A DNA stretch of 64,000 nucleotides, taken from Pelagibacteraceae bacterium AG-461-B04 (GTDB lineage Bacteria; Pseudomonadota; Alphaproteobacteria; Pelagibacterales; AG-422-B15). This document shows positions 37,820 to 46,479 of this stretch, piece by piece. A program made the position numbers and the translations under genes. Position 1 is the stretch's first letter. Each line of letters opens with the position of its first letter. The stretch is taken from positions 42,681-106,680 of the forward strand of contig QCRN01000003.1 in NCBI GenBank assembly GCA_003211835.1, read 5' to 3'. Below the pieces are notes generated by a model. The model had not been told where the DNA came from. It saw nothing but the letters and a program-made list of their open reading frames with translations, and searched no databases.

Positions 37820-38519
37820 TAATGAGTTTTATTTTTTTATTTACACGAATTTTGTCACTTTCAAAAGAACAGTTATAACATATGATTTCTACTCCCTTTT
37901 TTATGACTTTTTTAAAGTTGTCATAGTATGTCTGGTCAATATCTCTCGCGATTTGAAATTTTTTGCAATCATCCCTTTGAATGAGAAATAGCATGACTGC
38001 CCTCGTATTTTTGTTGGGCAGCTGAGAGAGTTCGATCAAATGTTTGGAGCCTCTCTCTGTAATTGCATCTGGAAATTCAGCAGTTTCTTTTTTTCTTGAT
38101 AGGGTTACATTTTTTACCTCAACATAAGTTTGTCTAGCTCCATCACTCAATAGAAAATCAATTCTTGAGTTGGTTCCATACTTAACTTCTCTTTTATATG
38201 AATCGTATTTACCTAATTCAGGAATGAGATGCATTTCGATTGCATCCTCCACAATTCTGTTGGCTTTGTGCGTATTGACGCCAACGTTTGCATTGCCAGA
38301 TTTTATAATTTCAAGAGTATATTTTAGTTTGCGCTTTGGGTCATTTGCTTTCGTCACCAAAACAGGATTGCCTTCATCAAGAAGACCTTGCATGGAACCT
38401 GTATTGGGACAATGTGAAGTAATAACTTCATTATTATTATCAAGTTGAATATCTGCAAAAAATCTCTTATACCTTTTAATCAATCTCCCTGAGATATATT
38501 GATTTGCAATTTTTGACAT
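37812..38519 (-). CDS. sfsA: SfsA family protein
   Basis: A 235-residue SfsA/sugar-fermentation-stimulation family member. HCPNTGSMQGLL near 36-47, GVNTHKANRIV, and the RIDFLLSD / YVEVKNVTL segments match; the latter forms a PD-(D/E)XK-like active site (Asp-x..Glu-x-Lys). The family is nucleic-acid related despite its name. Divergent from the CinA-like gene across 6 bp, and its end overlaps the start of map by 8 nt. Confidence 0.93.
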   Translation of the reverse strand: MSKIANQYISGRLIKRYKRFFADIQLDNNNEVITSHCPNTGSMQGLLDEGNPVLVTKANDPKRKLKYTLEIIKSGNANVGVNTHKANRIVEDAIEMHLIPELGKYDSYKREVKYGTNSRIDFLLSDGARQTYVEVKNVTLSRKKETAEFPDAITERGSKHLIELSQLPNKNTRAVMLFLIQRDDCKKFQIARDIDQTYYDNFKKVIKKGVEIICYNCSFESDKIRVNKKIKLINE

Positions 38520-38525
38520 GGTTTT

Positions 38526-39248
38526 ATGAAAGCATCACTTATAATTATCGGTAACGAAATCTTATCCGGTCGTACGCAAGATAAGAATCTATCATATCTC
38601 GCAAATTGGTTGAATGAAATAGGAATTCAACTGTCAGAAGTAAGGGTAATTAGAGATGAGGAAGAAATAGTTGTAGAGACTGTTAATTACCTGAGATCAA
38701 CTTATGATTATGTATTTACGACAGGTGGCATCGGACCTACGCATGATGATATTACTTCTTTATGTATAGCTAGAGCTTTTGGAGTTGAATTAGAGATCAA
38801 TTCAGGGGCATTAGGCATTTTAAAAGAATACTATAAAGACGGCGAATTGACTGATGCAAGAATGAAAATGACCAAAATGCCTGTTGGCTCCGAACTTATT
38901 GAGAATCCAGTCAGTAGAGCGCCTGGTTTTAAAATGGATAATGTATTTGTATTAGCTGGGATCCCAAGCATCATGCAGGGCATGTTAGAAGGGGCGAGAA
39001 AGCACCTAACTGTTGGTGAAGTGGTGAAGTCTAAATCAATTGATGTTTTTACTCCTGAAAGCAACGTTGCTGACGCATTAACTGATCTGCAAAATAAATA
39101 TTCTGAAGTTGAAATAGGAAGCTATCCTTTTAATAAGGACAATCGCTTTGGCACTTCTGTAGTTATGCGTTCTTCTGATGAGGAAAAACTTAAAAATTGT
39201 GAGTCAGATTTAAAGGAATTAATGAAAAATTATGATACAAAGTATTAA
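38526..39248 (+). CDS. CinA-like molybdopterin-binding domain protein
   Basis: A 240-residue single-domain protein of the MoaB/Mog fold. IIGNEILSGRTQDKN at 7-21 and FTTGGIGPTHDD near 62-73 are the nucleotide-binding motifs shared by competence/damage-inducible CinA N-terminal domains. The CinA deamidase C-terminal domain is absent. Likely roles are in NAD/FAD-related nucleotide salvage or molybdopterin-like binding, not settled. Ends 124 nt before the proteorhodopsin start. Confidence 0.88.
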   Translation: MKASLIIIGNEILSGRTQDKNLSYLANWLNEIGIQLSEVRVIRDEEEIVVETVNYLRSTYDYVFTTGGIGPTHDDITSLCIARAFGVELEINSGALGILKEYYKDGELTDARMKMTKMPVGSELIENPVSRAPGFKMDNVFVLAGIPSIMQGMLEGARKHLTVGEVVKSKSIDVFTPESNVADALTDLQNKYSEVEIGSYPFNKDNRFGTSVVMRSSDEEKLKNCESDLKELMKNYDTKY

Positions 39249-39342
39249 TATTTTTTATCCACAATCATCTAAAATACTGATTTAATTATATATTATTAGT
39301 TTTTTCTACTTTACTTAAACTGCTTTCTCAATAATAATTGCC

Positions 39343-39358
39343 TAATTTTATAAAATTA
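39343..39358. promoter_or_regulatory. 16-bp perfect palindrome upstream of proteorhodopsin
   Basis: The 16 bp TAATTTTATAAAATTA is its own reverse complement and ends just before the AAGGGGA ribosome-binding site of the proteorhodopsin gene. It contains a TATAAA box. It could be an operator or part of the core promoter, but AT-rich palindromes also arise by chance in a genome of this composition. Confidence 0.25.
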
Positions 39359-39372
39359 AGGGGAATATAATA

Positions 39373-40065
39373 ATGAAAGTATTAATGCTAAATCCCGGAG
39401 ATCACGTAGCCATATCGTTTTGGTTAATCTCTATGGCCATGGTTGCAGCTACAGCTTTCTTCTTTCTTGAAAGAGACAGAGTAGCAGCTAAATGGAAGAC
39501 GTCCCTCACAGTAGCTGGTTTGGTTACTGGTGTTGCGGCGTGGCACTATTTCTACATGAGAGGCGTATGGGTCGCTACTGGTGACTCTCCAACAGTCCTT
39601 CGATACATTGACTGGTTGATCACTGTGCCTCTACAAATTGTAGAGTTCTATGTAATTCTTGCGGCAATGACTGCTGTTGCTTCAGGCTTATTCTGGAGAC
39701 TATTAATTGCATCAATAGTGATGTTGGTTGGTGGTTATCTAGGTGAAGTTGGAGCGATGAATGTAACACTAGCCTTTGTTATAGGAATGGCTGGATGGTT
39801 ATACATCATCTATGAGATTTTTGCAGGAGAAGCAAGCAAGGCAAGTGCTGGTAGTGGAAACGCTGCTGGTCAAGCTGCGTTTAACGCGTTGAGATTAATC
39901 GTTACAGTAGGTTGGGCGATTTATCCAATAGGTTATGCAGTAGGTTACTTTGGTGGCGGCGTAGACGCTGGTTCACTGAACTTGATCTACAACCTTGCTG
40001 ACTTTGTTAACAAGATTGCATTTGGTATGGCTATTTATGTAGCTGCAGTATCAGACAGCAATTAA
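39373..40065 (+). CDS. proteorhodopsin, blue-tuned light-driven proton pump
   Basis: A 230-residue seven-helix microbial rhodopsin in the inner membrane that pumps protons outward on illumination. All key residues are present at a constant offset of 17 from the well-studied green proteorhodopsin: His58 (75), proton acceptor Asp80 (97), proton donor Glu91 (108), retinal Schiff-base Lys214 (231). The tuning position is Gln88 (105), predicting blue absorption, as in open-ocean types. The N-terminus is shorter than in that reference and lacks a cleavable signal peptide (MKVLMLNPGD leads straight into helix A). Ribosome-binding site AAGGGGA precedes the start. The gene is visibly less AT-rich than its neighbours. 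It is monocistronic, with a terminator 20 nt after the stop. No carotenoid or retinal (blh, crt) genes lie in the window. Confidence 0.98.
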   Translation: MKVLMLNPGDHVAISFWLISMAMVAATAFFFLERDRVAAKWKTSLTVAGLVTGVAAWHYFYMRGVWVATGDSPTVLRYIDWLITVPLQIVEFYVILAAMTAVASGLFWRLLIASIVMLVGGYLGEVGAMNVTLAFVIGMAGWLYIIYEIFAGEASKASAGSGNAAGQAAFNALRLIVTVGWAIYPIGYAVGYFGGGVDAGSLNLIYNLADFVNKIAFGMAIYVAAVSDSN

Positions 40066-40085
40066 GTTTCTGCAAAGCAGATAAT

Positions 40086-40113
40086 AAAAGGGGCCTTCGG
40101 GCCCCTTTTTTTT
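40086..40113 (+). terminator. rho-independent terminator of the proteorhodopsin gene
   Basis: AAAAGGGGCC (40086-40095), loop TTCG (40096-40099), GGCCCCTTTT (40100-40109), then further T residues to 40113. A 10-bp perfect stem with a stable UUCG tetraloop and a U-tail is a textbook intrinsic terminator, and it is by far the strongest one in the window. It insulates proteorhodopsin transcription from the downstream tRNA-Leu. Stem symmetry also allows some activity from the other strand (AAAA on the left). Confidence 0.95.
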
Positions 40114-40172
40114 ATCCAAAACATTAAAGAACTAGTAGTTCGTTAAATAAATAGTTATAAAATAAGTTAATT

Positions 40173-40260
40173 GGCCTCATGGCGGAATTGGTAGACGCAA
40201 AGGACTTAAAATCCTTTGGGATTTATTCCCGTCCCGGTTCGAGTCCGGGTGAGGCCACCA
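40173..40260 (+). tRNA. tRNA-Leu (anticodon TAA)
   Basis: An 88-nt tRNA with a long variable arm. Acceptor GGCCTCA pairs with TGAGGCC, the anticodon loop CTTAAAA holds TAA at 40207-40209, the T-arm is GTCCCGGTTCGAGTCCGGG, and CCA is encoded (40258-40260). The inverse-autotransporter module begins 56 bp after its 3' end. Confidence 0.97.
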
Positions 40261-40316
40261 AATAATCAGATAATATTTATAAGTGAAATTTTTGCATGAT
40301 TTGGTATAAATAAGTC

Positions 40317-41204
40317 ATGAGAAATTTTAAGGCTTATATTTACTCAATCTTTGGTATTTTTTTGTTAATTGGGATTTCAAATGCCTCTAATTTGGAAAAT
40401 AGAGTTACTTCATATTTTAATGGTTTAGCTAATAGTTTAGGCACAAGTGTTTCATCATTATTGAGTGAAAATAGTAGGGTGAAGTACCTCGATTTAAACG
40501 TAGGTGTGCAAGAGCATTTAAAGCCAACTATATCTCTTACGAATGTAAATATGATATCAGAATATGGCAATAGCGCTATTTTTAATCAAAACTCTCTTAA
40601 TCTACATAATAATGATCAAATAATTAATCTAGGCATAGGACACAGAACTCTTCTAAACGACGATAAAGTTATATTTGGATTAAATATATTTTTTGATTAT
40701 GCATTTGATGACTCACACCAGAGAAATGGAGCGGGCCTTGAGGTTATAAGTAGTGTTTTTGACTTGAGATCTAATATTTATGACGCCACATCTGGCATCG
40801 AAACAGTTTCGACAGGTAAAGATGAAGAGGCGATGGACGGATGGGACGCACGTCTTGATTATCATTTACCAATTAAAGCAAATGCAAGACTATTTGCAGG
40901 ATTATTTGAATTTGAAAATGCCGCAGGTTCATTTGAAGTAGAAGGGGAAAAATATGGTCTAAATCTAATTAGTAATAATCTTGATTTAGAAGTTGGATAT
41001 ATCGATGACAACAAAACAGGCGATGGTTCATTTGCAAATCTAAGTTATGTGATACCCCTTGGTAGTAGTCGTTCTTTTTCAAATAATTCTTCTAATTATT
41101 TTGAGTACGTATCTGTCGCTGATAGAATGTATGAACCTGTTAAAAGAGAAAATAAGATTAAAGTTGTCACAACAACATTAAATGTTAAGGCTAGTGGATT
41201 CTAA
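40317..41204 (+). CDS. stand-alone inverse-autotransporter beta-barrel (intimin/invasin type), module 1
   Basis: A 295-residue precursor with a signal peptide (IYSIFGIFLLIGISNAS). The mature protein matches the inverse autotransporter barrel: GIGHRTLLNDDKVIFGLNIF, DYAFDDSHQRNGAGLEV and the terminal DRMYEPVKRENKI motif that normally leads into the passenger. Here the protein ends about 14 residues later, with no LysM, Ig-like or lectin domains. Three nt on begins a separately secreted protein (41208). A paralogue with the same organisation lies at 50255. In known family members the barrel secretes its own C-terminal passenger; this version may anchor or export the neighbouring protein instead (inference). 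No N-terminal LysM domain. Confidence 0.8.
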   Translation: MRNFKAYIYSIFGIFLLIGISNASNLENRVTSYFNGLANSLGTSVSSLLSENSRVKYLDLNVGVQEHLKPTISLTNVNMISEYGNSAIFNQNSLNLHNNDQIINLGIGHRTLLNDDKVIFGLNIFFDYAFDDSHQRNGAGLEVISSVFDLRSNIYDATSGIETVSTGKDEEAMDGWDARLDYHLPIKANARLFAGLFEFENAAGSFEVEGEKYGLNLISNNLDLEVGYIDDNKTGDGSFANLSYVIPLGSSRSFSNNSSNYFEYVSVADRMYEPVKRENKIKVVTTTLNVKASGF

Positions 41205-41207
41205 GTT

Positions 41208-42068
41208 ATGGTAAGATCGTTTATAAATTTTTTATATATAATTTTAGTTATAAATCTGTCAGCTATAAATTTTTCTTATGCCGATAGTCACGTTGATAGC
41301 TGTACAATTACAGGGGGTATATATGACAAGACCCAAGTAATTGACAATGGATATTGTGCAAGTGCACCATCTGTTTATGAAATAATTGCATATGAACTGT
41401 ATTTATGCACCAGTGAACCAGCGGCTCCTACCACTACAACAGTAATGGACTTATCCAATTGTTATAAAAACTGGGAATTAAGTTCAGGGGCTACGCTTTC
41501 AGTTCAACAGAACGCCACTGTCGATGTGCCAGGTACAATGACTCGACCTCCAAATGGTACTTACACACATGGAGTTATGTTGATAGATAATTCATTTGGG
41601 ATAACCGCATCATTACAATTTGACGAAGCTGTCACTGACCAGGATGGAAATTCAGGTGTTTATTGTGGAACAAAAAGTGGTTCTGGTACATACGGCACAA
41701 GCACAGTTCCCTCAGGCACTTCTGAGTGTGGAGCTTCAGAAATAACAGCAGGAAAATTCACGGAGTTGTTAACTAGTTTTGATAGTGCGTCATTTTCAGG
41801 AACCGCAGAAGGAGATAATTTAAATGGAACTTCAGCAAGTATTAAGGGCTATTTAATAGATACAAATTCTTATCTGGCAGAAAATGATGCAGATGTTGAT
41901 AAACTACTTGGTGCAGCTACCTTTGCATCACCAGTAAATTTTACAGAAACTACAACTACGATTACAATGTCATTCAATGTTGGAGAAGGTATGTCAATGT
42001 ATAACAATGGTTCAAATAGAATTGTTTTTGGAAGTGGTCCTTTTCAGGCAGTTATATCTACTGATTAA
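41208..42068 (+). CDS. secreted partner protein of module 1, Cys-containing
   Basis: A 286-residue protein with signal peptide (FINFLYIILVINLSAINFSYA). The mature part is rich in Thr, Ser, Gly and Asn and has about seven cysteines (SCTITGG, YCAS, LYLCTS, NCYKN, YCGTK, ECGASE), suggesting disulphides outside the cytoplasm. PSVYEIIAYELYLCTS, PNGTYTHGVMLIDNSFG and the C-terminal SFNVGEGMSMYNNG...FQAVISTD correspond to similar segments in the partner protein of module 2 (49186-50253), so the two are paralogues. No membrane anchor is seen. Probably a surface or periplasmic protein handled by the barrel encoded just upstream. Confidence 0.7.
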   Translation: MVRSFINFLYIILVINLSAINFSYADSHVDSCTITGGIYDKTQVIDNGYCASAPSVYEIIAYELYLCTSEPAAPTTTTVMDLSNCYKNWELSSGATLSVQQNATVDVPGTMTRPPNGTYTHGVMLIDNSFGITASLQFDEAVTDQDGNSGVYCGTKSGSGTYGTSTVPSGTSECGASEITAGKFTELLTSFDSASFSGTAEGDNLNGTSASIKGYLIDTNSYLAENDADVDKLLGAATFASPVNFTETTTTITMSFNVGEGMSMYNNGSNRIVFGSGPFQAVISTD

Positions 42069-42832
42069 AACTTAAATTGTTCATTTAGTATACGTTCGTC
42101 AAAAGAATGATTCTCATCGAAGAGAAGTTCTACTACTTGAACTTTACTTTGATGTACTTCAACAGAACTTATATCTCTAAACTCAGTACTATCAGCTACA
42201 GCACTTACGGGTCTTTTATTACTTTCAATAATCTCAAATTTCACATTTGACTCATTGTTAAGTATTGCACCTTTCCATCTTCTAGGTCTAAAAGCACTTA
42301 TAGGAGTTAATGCAAGAACATCTGCATTTATTGGCAGTATTGGACCATGAGCTGATAAATTATAAGCTGTGCTTCCAGATGGAGTTGAAATCAATACACC
42401 ATCACAGATAAGTTCATCCAACCTAATATTGCCATCAACTGAAATTTTAATTTTTGATGCTTGGTGGGTTTCTCTTAGTAATGAAACTTCATTAATAGCA
42501 ATTGCTTCATGAATAGAGCCGTTGACACTCATTGCTTTCATTATCAGGGGAGATATTTTAATTGATTGAGATTGGTTAATTCTATTTAACAAATCGTTTT
42601 GATTTGAGGAGTTCATCAAAAATCCAATACTTCCGTAATTTAAACCAAAGAGAGGAAGGTCTTGAGACATGTGACTTTTTATGGCTTCAAGCATAAATCC
42701 ATCACCGCCTAATACAACGATAACATCTGCATTATCTAGTGAGTTTGTACCGTACTGTTCTTCTAAAACCTTTTTTTGTTCAATAGCTTCATTATTACTA
42801 GACGCCAAAAAAACTGGTTTATTCAAATTCAT
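42065..42832 (-). CDS. nadK: NAD kinase
   Basis: This 255-residue enzyme phosphorylates NAD to NADP. GGDGFM at 42-47 is the catalytic/ATP motif, and STPSGSTAYNLSAHGPI near 150 and the LTPISA segment are conserved. It has the compact bacterial length. Ends 4 nt inside the end of the module 1 partner gene on the opposite strand (convergent overlap). Confidence 0.94.
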   Translation of the reverse strand: MNLNKPVFLASSNNEAIEQKKVLEEQYGTNSLDNADVIVVLGGDGFMLEAIKSHMSQDLPLFGLNYGSIGFLMNSSNQNDLLNRINQSQSIKISPLIMKAMSVNGSIHEAIAINEVSLLRETHQASKIKISVDGNIRLDELICDGVLISTPSGSTAYNLSAHGPILPINADVLALTPISAFRPRRWKGAILNNESNVKFEIIESNKRPVSAVADSTEFRDISSVEVHQSKVQVVELLFDENHSFDERILNEQFKF

Positions 42833-42911
42833 ATTAATTTGCCTACTAAAAAGTAATTCTTTATCTTAAAATACCCATTAATTGAACATCAAAATTAATT
42901 AATAAATACAT

Positions 42912-44405
42912 ATGTCATTAAGTGGTTATATTCTCTCAATAGATCAAGGGACAACTAGTTCAAGAGCCTTAATTTTGAATGAATTAGGCCAAATACTTGC
43001 TCAAAAAAATATTGAGTTTAAGCAATATTATCCTGAAAACGGATGGGTTGAGCATGATCCAGTTGAAATATTAAAAACAACAACAGACGCAATTAAGCAA
43101 GTTTTAGCAGAGTTTAAAATAAATGCGCAAGATGTTGTCGTAGCAGGCATAACCAACCAAAGAGAAACAATTGTCGCTTGGGATAAATTGACTGGCAAAC
43201 CAATTTACAATGCCATTGTTTGGCAGGATAGACGTACAGAAAATTATTGTAATGAACTAAAAGAAAAAAATCTCATAGACACCATAAAATCAAAAACAGG
43301 ATTAGTCATTGATCCATATTTTTCTGCTACAAAAATTAAGTGGATTTTAGAAAATATTGAGGAAGCAAAAGAATGTCTCAACAAAGGGAATTTAATAGTT
43401 GGAACAATCGATACATGGTTGATATGGAATTTTACAAAAGGATCAGAACATTCTACCGATGTAACAAATGCATCCAGAACAATGCTCTATAGTATCGTTG
43501 ATGATCAATGGGATGAAGAACTGCTCAATATATTTGTATTACCAAAGAGTATACTTCCTCATGTTAAAAACTCAGTTGATGATTTTGGTAAAATTGCACC
43601 TGACTTTTTTGGAAATGAAATTCAAATTGGTGGAGTTGCTGGAGATCAGCAGGCAGCCTCTGTTGGTCAATCTTGCTTTAAAGAAGGTATGGTAAAATCA
43701 ACTTACGGTACAGGCTGTTTTTTACTTATGAATACAGGGGATAATATTTTAAATTCTCAATCAAACCTCCTTTCCACAGTAGCTTATAATATTAAGGGGA
43801 AAAAAAGTTACGCAATTGAAGGGAGTATATTTAATGCTGGAACAGTTGTGCAATGGATGCGTGATGAATTAGAATTTTTTAATAACACTTCAGAGGTTGA
43901 GAGCTTAGCCAGCAAAAGCTCTAATGATATACATTTTGTACCAGCATTTACTGGACTAGGAGCTCCTTATTGGAGATCAGATATCCGAGGTCAAATTTCT
44001 GGTATTACAAGGGATACCTCAAAAGCTGATATTGCTATGGCGGCTCTTAAATCTGTTTGTTTTCAAACTAGAGATTTATTTGAGTGTCTCTTAAATGACT
44101 CAAATCTTACTAGAGAGAAGTTTATAATTCGTGTCGATGGAGGAATGACAAGCAATAATATGATGATGCAATTTTTGTCTGATATTCTGCAGGTAAAAAT
44201 AGAAATACCGGCGAACCAAGAATCTACAGCAATTGGAGCTGCGTACTTAGCAGGTATTTATGCTGGCATATACAAAGATGTTGCAGACGTAGAAAAATTG
44301 TGGAAGACTAATCGGATATTTGAGCCGAAAATTTCAATTGATCAAGCTGAACAATTCTATGACGGCTGGAAAAAAACAATAGAAAGACTAATAAGCGATG
44401 GTTGA
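42912..44405 (+). CDS. glpK: glycerol kinase
   Basis: A 497-residue FGGY kinase converting glycerol to glycerol-3-P. SIDQGTTSSRALI at 9-21 binds ATP; ITNQRETIVAWDK and VWQDRRTENYC bind substrate, and GALKSVCFQ-type and DGGMTSNNMMMQF motifs are in the second domain. Overlaps the next gene by 8 nt. No glpF or glpD in the window. The aldolase and formate dehydrogenase downstream suggest a three-/one-carbon utilisation cluster (inference). Confidence 0.96.
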   Translation: MSLSGYILSIDQGTTSSRALILNELGQILAQKNIEFKQYYPENGWVEHDPVEILKTTTDAIKQVLAEFKINAQDVVVAGITNQRETIVAWDKLTGKPIYNAIVWQDRRTENYCNELKEKNLIDTIKSKTGLVIDPYFSATKIKWILENIEEAKECLNKGNLIVGTIDTWLIWNFTKGSEHSTDVTNASRTMLYSIVDDQWDEELLNIFVLPKSILPHVKNSVDDFGKIAPDFFGNEIQIGGVAGDQQAASVGQSCFKEGMVKSTYGTGCFLLMNTGDNILNSQSNLLSTVAYNIKGKKSYAIEGSIFNAGTVVQWMRDELEFFNNTSEVESLASKSSNDIHFVPAFTGLGAPYWRSDIRGQISGITRDTSKADIAMAALKSVCFQTRDLFECLLNDSNLTREKFIIRVDGGMTSNNMMMQFLSDILQVKIEIPANQESTAIGAAYLAGIYAGIYKDVADVEKLWKTNRIFEPKISIDQAEQFYDGWKKTIERLISDG

Positions 44406-45147
44406 TGTAAAAAATTCAGTTTCAAAAGAAGAATGGGATGTAAGAGTAGATCTAGCAGCCTTTTATAGAACAATACCTTACTTTGGTTGGGACGATTTAA
44501 TTTTTACCCATATATCTGCAAGAGTACCTGGTACTGAAGATCATTTTTTAATAAACCCATATGGATTTTTGTTTGATGAAATAACAGCTTCAAACCTAGT
44601 AAAAGTTGATATTAACGGCAAGATTATCAGTGAGACTAACAACCCTATTAATCCTGCTGGATTTATTATTCATAGCGCAATTCACGAAGCAAGAAGCGAT
44701 GCTCATTGTATTGTTCATTTGCATTCAGATGATGGTGTTGCGGTTGCTTCATTAAAAGATGGTCTCTTACCCCTGGCGCAAACTGGAATGCTTGTGCGCA
44801 ACCAAATCGCTTATCATGATTATGAAGGTGTCGCTCTTCTTGAAGATGAAAAAAAACGACTTGTTGCTGATTTAGGTGACAAAAATTTAATGATTTTGCG
44901 TAACCACGGTACTTTAGCTGCAGGTAAAAATGTTGCCGATGCTTTTACTTATATCTACTTTTTAGAAAGAGCCTGTACTTATCAAGTTCGTGCAATGGCT
45001 GGCAAATTAGAATTAAACAATCCATCACCAGAGGCAATCGAAACTACCAGACAGCAAGGTGAAGCTACTCAAGGGATGGCTGGAGCGCTTTTATGGCCTG
45101 CAGTCAGAAGAAAGATGGAAAAACTAGATCCATCATTCATGAATTAG
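44398..45147 (+). CDS. class II aldolase/adducin family protein
   Basis: A 249-residue zinc-dependent class II aldolase-fold protein. Zinc ligands are HLHS near residue 103-106 and the RNHGTLA His near 164; Glu in IHEARSD is a candidate base. Members include fuculose-phosphate and ribulose-phosphate aldolases and non-catalytic adducin heads, so the substrate is open. Translation overlaps the glpK end by 8 nt, so it is coupled to glycerol kinase. Confidence 0.85.
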   Translation: MVDVKNSVSKEEWDVRVDLAAFYRTIPYFGWDDLIFTHISARVPGTEDHFLINPYGFLFDEITASNLVKVDINGKIISETNNPINPAGFIIHSAIHEARSDAHCIVHLHSDDGVAVASLKDGLLPLAQTGMLVRNQIAYHDYEGVALLEDEKKRLVADLGDKNLMILRNHGTLAAGKNVADAFTYIYFLERACTYQVRAMAGKLELNNPSPEAIETTRQQGEATQGMAGALLWPAVRRKMEKLDPSFMN

Positions 45148-45237
45148 AAATCGATTATAATTGACGTCCTCGCTATTTAAAGACATAGTCTCACTCGGAA
45201 ATTCAAATATTCAAGATAAATATAATAGGAGAAATTA

Positions 45238-46437
45238 ATGAAAATATTATGCATTTTATATGATGACCCAAAAGGTGGAATGCCATCAAAGTATGCTTTA
45301 AATGATCTTCCAAAGTTAGATAAATATCCTGATGGGATGACACTTCCATCACCTAAGGCAATCGATTTCACACCTGGTGAATTATTAGGATGTGTTTCAG
45401 GTGAACTTGGTCTAAGAAAGTTTTTAGAGGATGCTGGACACACACTTGTTGTTACATCTGATAAAGATGGCGACGGCTGCCAAGCTGATAAGGAATTAGT
45501 AGATGCAGATGTGGTGATATCTCAACCGTTCTTTCCATACTATCTAACAAGGGAAAAGATGGAGACAGCTCCAAATCTTAAAATGGCAATTACAGCAGGA
45601 ATTGGATCAGACCATGTTGATTTACAGGCTGCAATGGATCGTAAAGTTGATGTTGTAGAGGTAACTTTTTGTAATTCAAGATCAGTTGCTGAGCATATTG
45701 TGATGCAGATTTTATCTTTAGTTAGAGATTATCACAATCAACATAGAATTATTAATGAAGGTGGATGGAATATTGCTGACGCTGTTCAACGTTCTTATGA
45801 TCTTGAGGGTATGCATGTTGGTACCGTTGCAGCTGGTCGTATTGGCTTAGATGCTCTAAGAAAATTAAAACATTTTGATGTTCATATGCATTACTTTGAT
45901 CGACATAAACTACCCGATGAAGTTGAAAAAGAATTAAACCTTACTTTTCATGAGTCAGTTGAGTCTATGGTAAAGGTTTGTGATGTAGTAACAATTAATT
46001 GTCCACTGCACCCTGAAACAGAGCATATGTTTAACGATGAATTAATAGGTAAAATGAAAAGAGGTGCATACATTGTAAATACTGCTAGAGGCAAAATTTG
46101 TGATAAAGATGCAATTGCTCGTGCACTTGAATCTGGTCAACTTAGTGGTTATGCTGGAGATGTATGGTTTCCTCAACCAGCACCAAATGATCATGTATGG
46201 AGAACAATGCCTCATCACGGAATGACTCCGCACACCTCAGGAACGTCGCTATCAGCGCAAGCAAGATATGCTGCAGGTGTAAGAGAAATCCTTGAATGTT
46301 TCTTTGATGGATCACCTATAAGAGATCCATATCTTATTGTTCAAAATGGCGAACTAGCTGGTATGGGGGCCCATTCCTACAGTAAAGGGACTGCAACAGG
46401 TGGCTCTGAGGAAGCGGCTAAATACCAAAAAAAATAA
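45238..46437 (+). CDS. fdh: NAD-dependent formate dehydrogenase
   Basis: A 399-residue D-2-hydroxyacid-dehydrogenase-superfamily enzyme that oxidises formate to CO2 with NAD+. Numbering coincides with Pseudomonas sp. 101 FDH: Ile122, Asn146, the cofactor loop AAGRIG (198-203), Asp221-Arg222 for NAD+ specificity, catalytic Arg284, Gln313 and His332. The metal-free, cofactor-independent type. Preceded by AGGAG ribosome-binding site. Followed by a 12-bp perfect hairpin (46448-46475). It would yield NADH from formate released by C1 metabolism. Confidence 0.96.
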   Translation: MKILCILYDDPKGGMPSKYALNDLPKLDKYPDGMTLPSPKAIDFTPGELLGCVSGELGLRKFLEDAGHTLVVTSDKDGDGCQADKELVDADVVISQPFFPYYLTREKMETAPNLKMAITAGIGSDHVDLQAAMDRKVDVVEVTFCNSRSVAEHIVMQILSLVRDYHNQHRIINEGGWNIADAVQRSYDLEGMHVGTVAAGRIGLDALRKLKHFDVHMHYFDRHKLPDEVEKELNLTFHESVESMVKVCDVVTINCPLHPETEHMFNDELIGKMKRGAYIVNTARGKICDKDAIARALESGQLSGYAGDVWFPQPAPNDHVWRTMPHHGMTPHTSGTSLSAQARYAAGVREILECFFDGSPIRDPYLIVQNGELAGMGAHSYSKGTATGGSEEAAKYQKK

Positions 46438-46447
46438 TTGATTTTTC

Positions 46448-46475
46448 TATAGGACGGAAGAAATTCCGTCCTATA
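46448..46475 (+). promoter_or_regulatory. 12-bp perfect hairpin with GAAA loop between fdh and next gene
   Basis: TATAGGACGGAA (46448-46459), loop GAAA (46460-46463), TTCCGTCCTATA (46464-46475). There is no T-run after it, so it is not a standard intrinsic terminator. It ends 4 nt before the ATG at 46480, within the ribosome-binding region of the following gene. It could attenuate downstream translation or protect the fdh 3' end. A second in-frame ATG at 46486 lies just beyond it. Confidence 0.55.
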
Positions 46476-46479
46476 TAAT

